Positions 41,349 to 41,998 of a stretch of DNA of 41,998 bases are shown here, piece after piece. Both the position numbers and the translations under genes were made by a program. The stretch spans positions 1 to 41,998 of the forward strand of contig JAMYHX010000386.1 of NCBI GenBank assembly GCA_025529335.1, written 5' to 3'. The DNA is from Rhizopus sp. PT2906 (Eukaryota > Mucoromycota > Mucoromycetes > Mucorales > Rhizopodaceae). The notes below the pieces were generated by a model, which saw only the letters and a program-made list of their open reading frames with translations, was not told the origin of the DNA and made no database searches. Positions within the stretch are counted from its first letter, which is position 1, and the number at the start of each line of letters is the position of its first letter.

Positions 41349-41998
41349 ATTGAAGGTTTAATGAAAGATAATGTTATAGATAAAGAACTCTGGTATTTAT
41401 AGTTCTAAAAGAATGCCTAATGGCAACAGTCACATGGACAACCTTTAATTAGTGCTTGCTTAAATGTCCGCCACATTAAGGGAACTGTCCAAAAAGCGAA
41501 AACACGGAGATGATTGATTTGGCCAGTGCCTAGAAAAGAATTGGCGCAGCAAAATGTGGAAAAAATCAAACTAAGTGGAAAAAAAAAAGAGTTTAGATTT
41601 AATAAACAATTGGGTATGTTTCGGTTATCTTTTTCATTATCTTTCTTCCCTTTAGATGACTTCATGTTCTTTATGGATACACACAAGTGGCCATTAATCA
41701 TCTTGATCGAGAGTAGTTGTTTCTGAACATTTTTGTTCGATGTTACAAACCCTTCATTATCTTATCTTTATCATTACCTTCAATAGTGAATCATTCTGGC
41801 CATTGGTGAGAAGATTTGCCATACATGGACAGAACGTTTCATTGAGAGCGCTTAGATTACTCTGCCAATCAAAACCAACTTTGTATTTTCAGAGCCAAGT
41901 TGATGCTATACACTCTTTTCGAAAAGTAAATTCGCCTGTGATCGAAAATAAATACACCCATGATGAGAACAAAATTCATGTTGCAGAAATGTAAATTC
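41349..41998. other. Window end, no supported gene
   Basis: Short frames exist on both strands (for example the plus frame ending at 41994), but I see no domain or convincing splice pattern. The first part is the upstream region of the GNAT gene. An exon of a gene continuing past the window end is possible. Confidence 0.4.

Noticed and set aside
41740..41994. 84-codon plus frame at the window end
   Set aside because: No domain or clear splice acceptor/donor pattern; could be an exon of a gene beyond the window but cannot be supported.
1..41998. CRISPR array
   Set aside because: No regularly spaced repeats; only microsatellites and the RPEL tandem duplication were found, and the host is eukaryotic.

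Overview
The window is nuclear DNA of a filamentous fungus, most likely an early-diverging one of the Mucorales type (Mucoromycotina). The reasons are AT-rich sequence, many very short GT-AG introns (about 45-60 bases) interrupting genes on both strands, small gene spacing, an F-box/LRR protein, a MYSM1-like SANT-SWIRM-JAMM protein, an RPEL protein, a GT47 exostosin-type protein and a Fanzor1-type gene. No species is claimed. Gene models below were built by hand from reading frame, splice sites and protein family similarity recalled from memory; most multi-exon models close to an exact multiple of three.

Layout. 2-3278 (+) is the 3' part of a DHX34-type DEAH helicase (NMD factor family). 3408-6095 (+) is a 13-exon SANT-SWIRM-JAMM deubiquitinase. 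6166-7920 (-) is an F-box/LRR protein. 8013-8470 is a 458-bp element bounded by 82-bp inverted repeats. 9329-10575 (-) is a decayed IS630/Tc1-like transposase. 10796-11469 (+) is a small four-RPEL protein enlarged by a 297-bp tandem duplication that includes an intron. 12562-14448 (+) is an ALDH7A1-type aldehyde dehydrogenase, convergent with galactokinase at 14561-16153 (-). Two bZIP regulators follow in tandem (Yap-like 17094-18073, Atf1-like 18733-19696), then an unknown 253-aa protein (20589-21399, -). A 2.5-kb gene-poor stretch separates this from an organellar-type alanyl-tRNA synthetase (23963-27283, +). That gene is convergent with a zeta-class GST-like protein lacking the usual SSC site (27429-28365, -). 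Allantoinase (29229-30726, +) and a GT47 type-II membrane glycosyltransferase (31102-32358, +) come next.

The most striking part is 32736-37148. A degraded Helitron N-terminal fragment is followed, on the same strand, by a long Fanzor1-type RNA-guided nuclease gene (34210-37148) with a recognisable zinc knuckle, RuvC DPG motif, DE(Y)xTS segment, Cys4 zinc finger and NRDVN motif. It is interrupted by two in-frame stops and two frameshifts. A stem-loop sits just after its stop codon, where a guide-RNA scaffold could be expected. Downstream are mitochondrial bS21m (37361-37780, -), a two-finger C2H2 regulator (37930-38844, -), an intronless DapA-family aldolase (39914-40798, +) and a PaiA-like GNAT acetyltransferase (40827-41348, -). 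The last two are only 28 bases apart, tail to tail, and could be bacterial acquisitions.

Most genes are unrelated housekeeping or regulatory units rather than a cluster. Shared themes are nitrogen and carbon use (allantoinase, galactokinase, ALDH7), organelle translation (AlaRS, bS21m) and two islands of mobile DNA (8.0-11.6 kb and 32.7-37.2 kb). In these islands most of the identified lesions and arm differences are compatible with G:C to A:T transitions.
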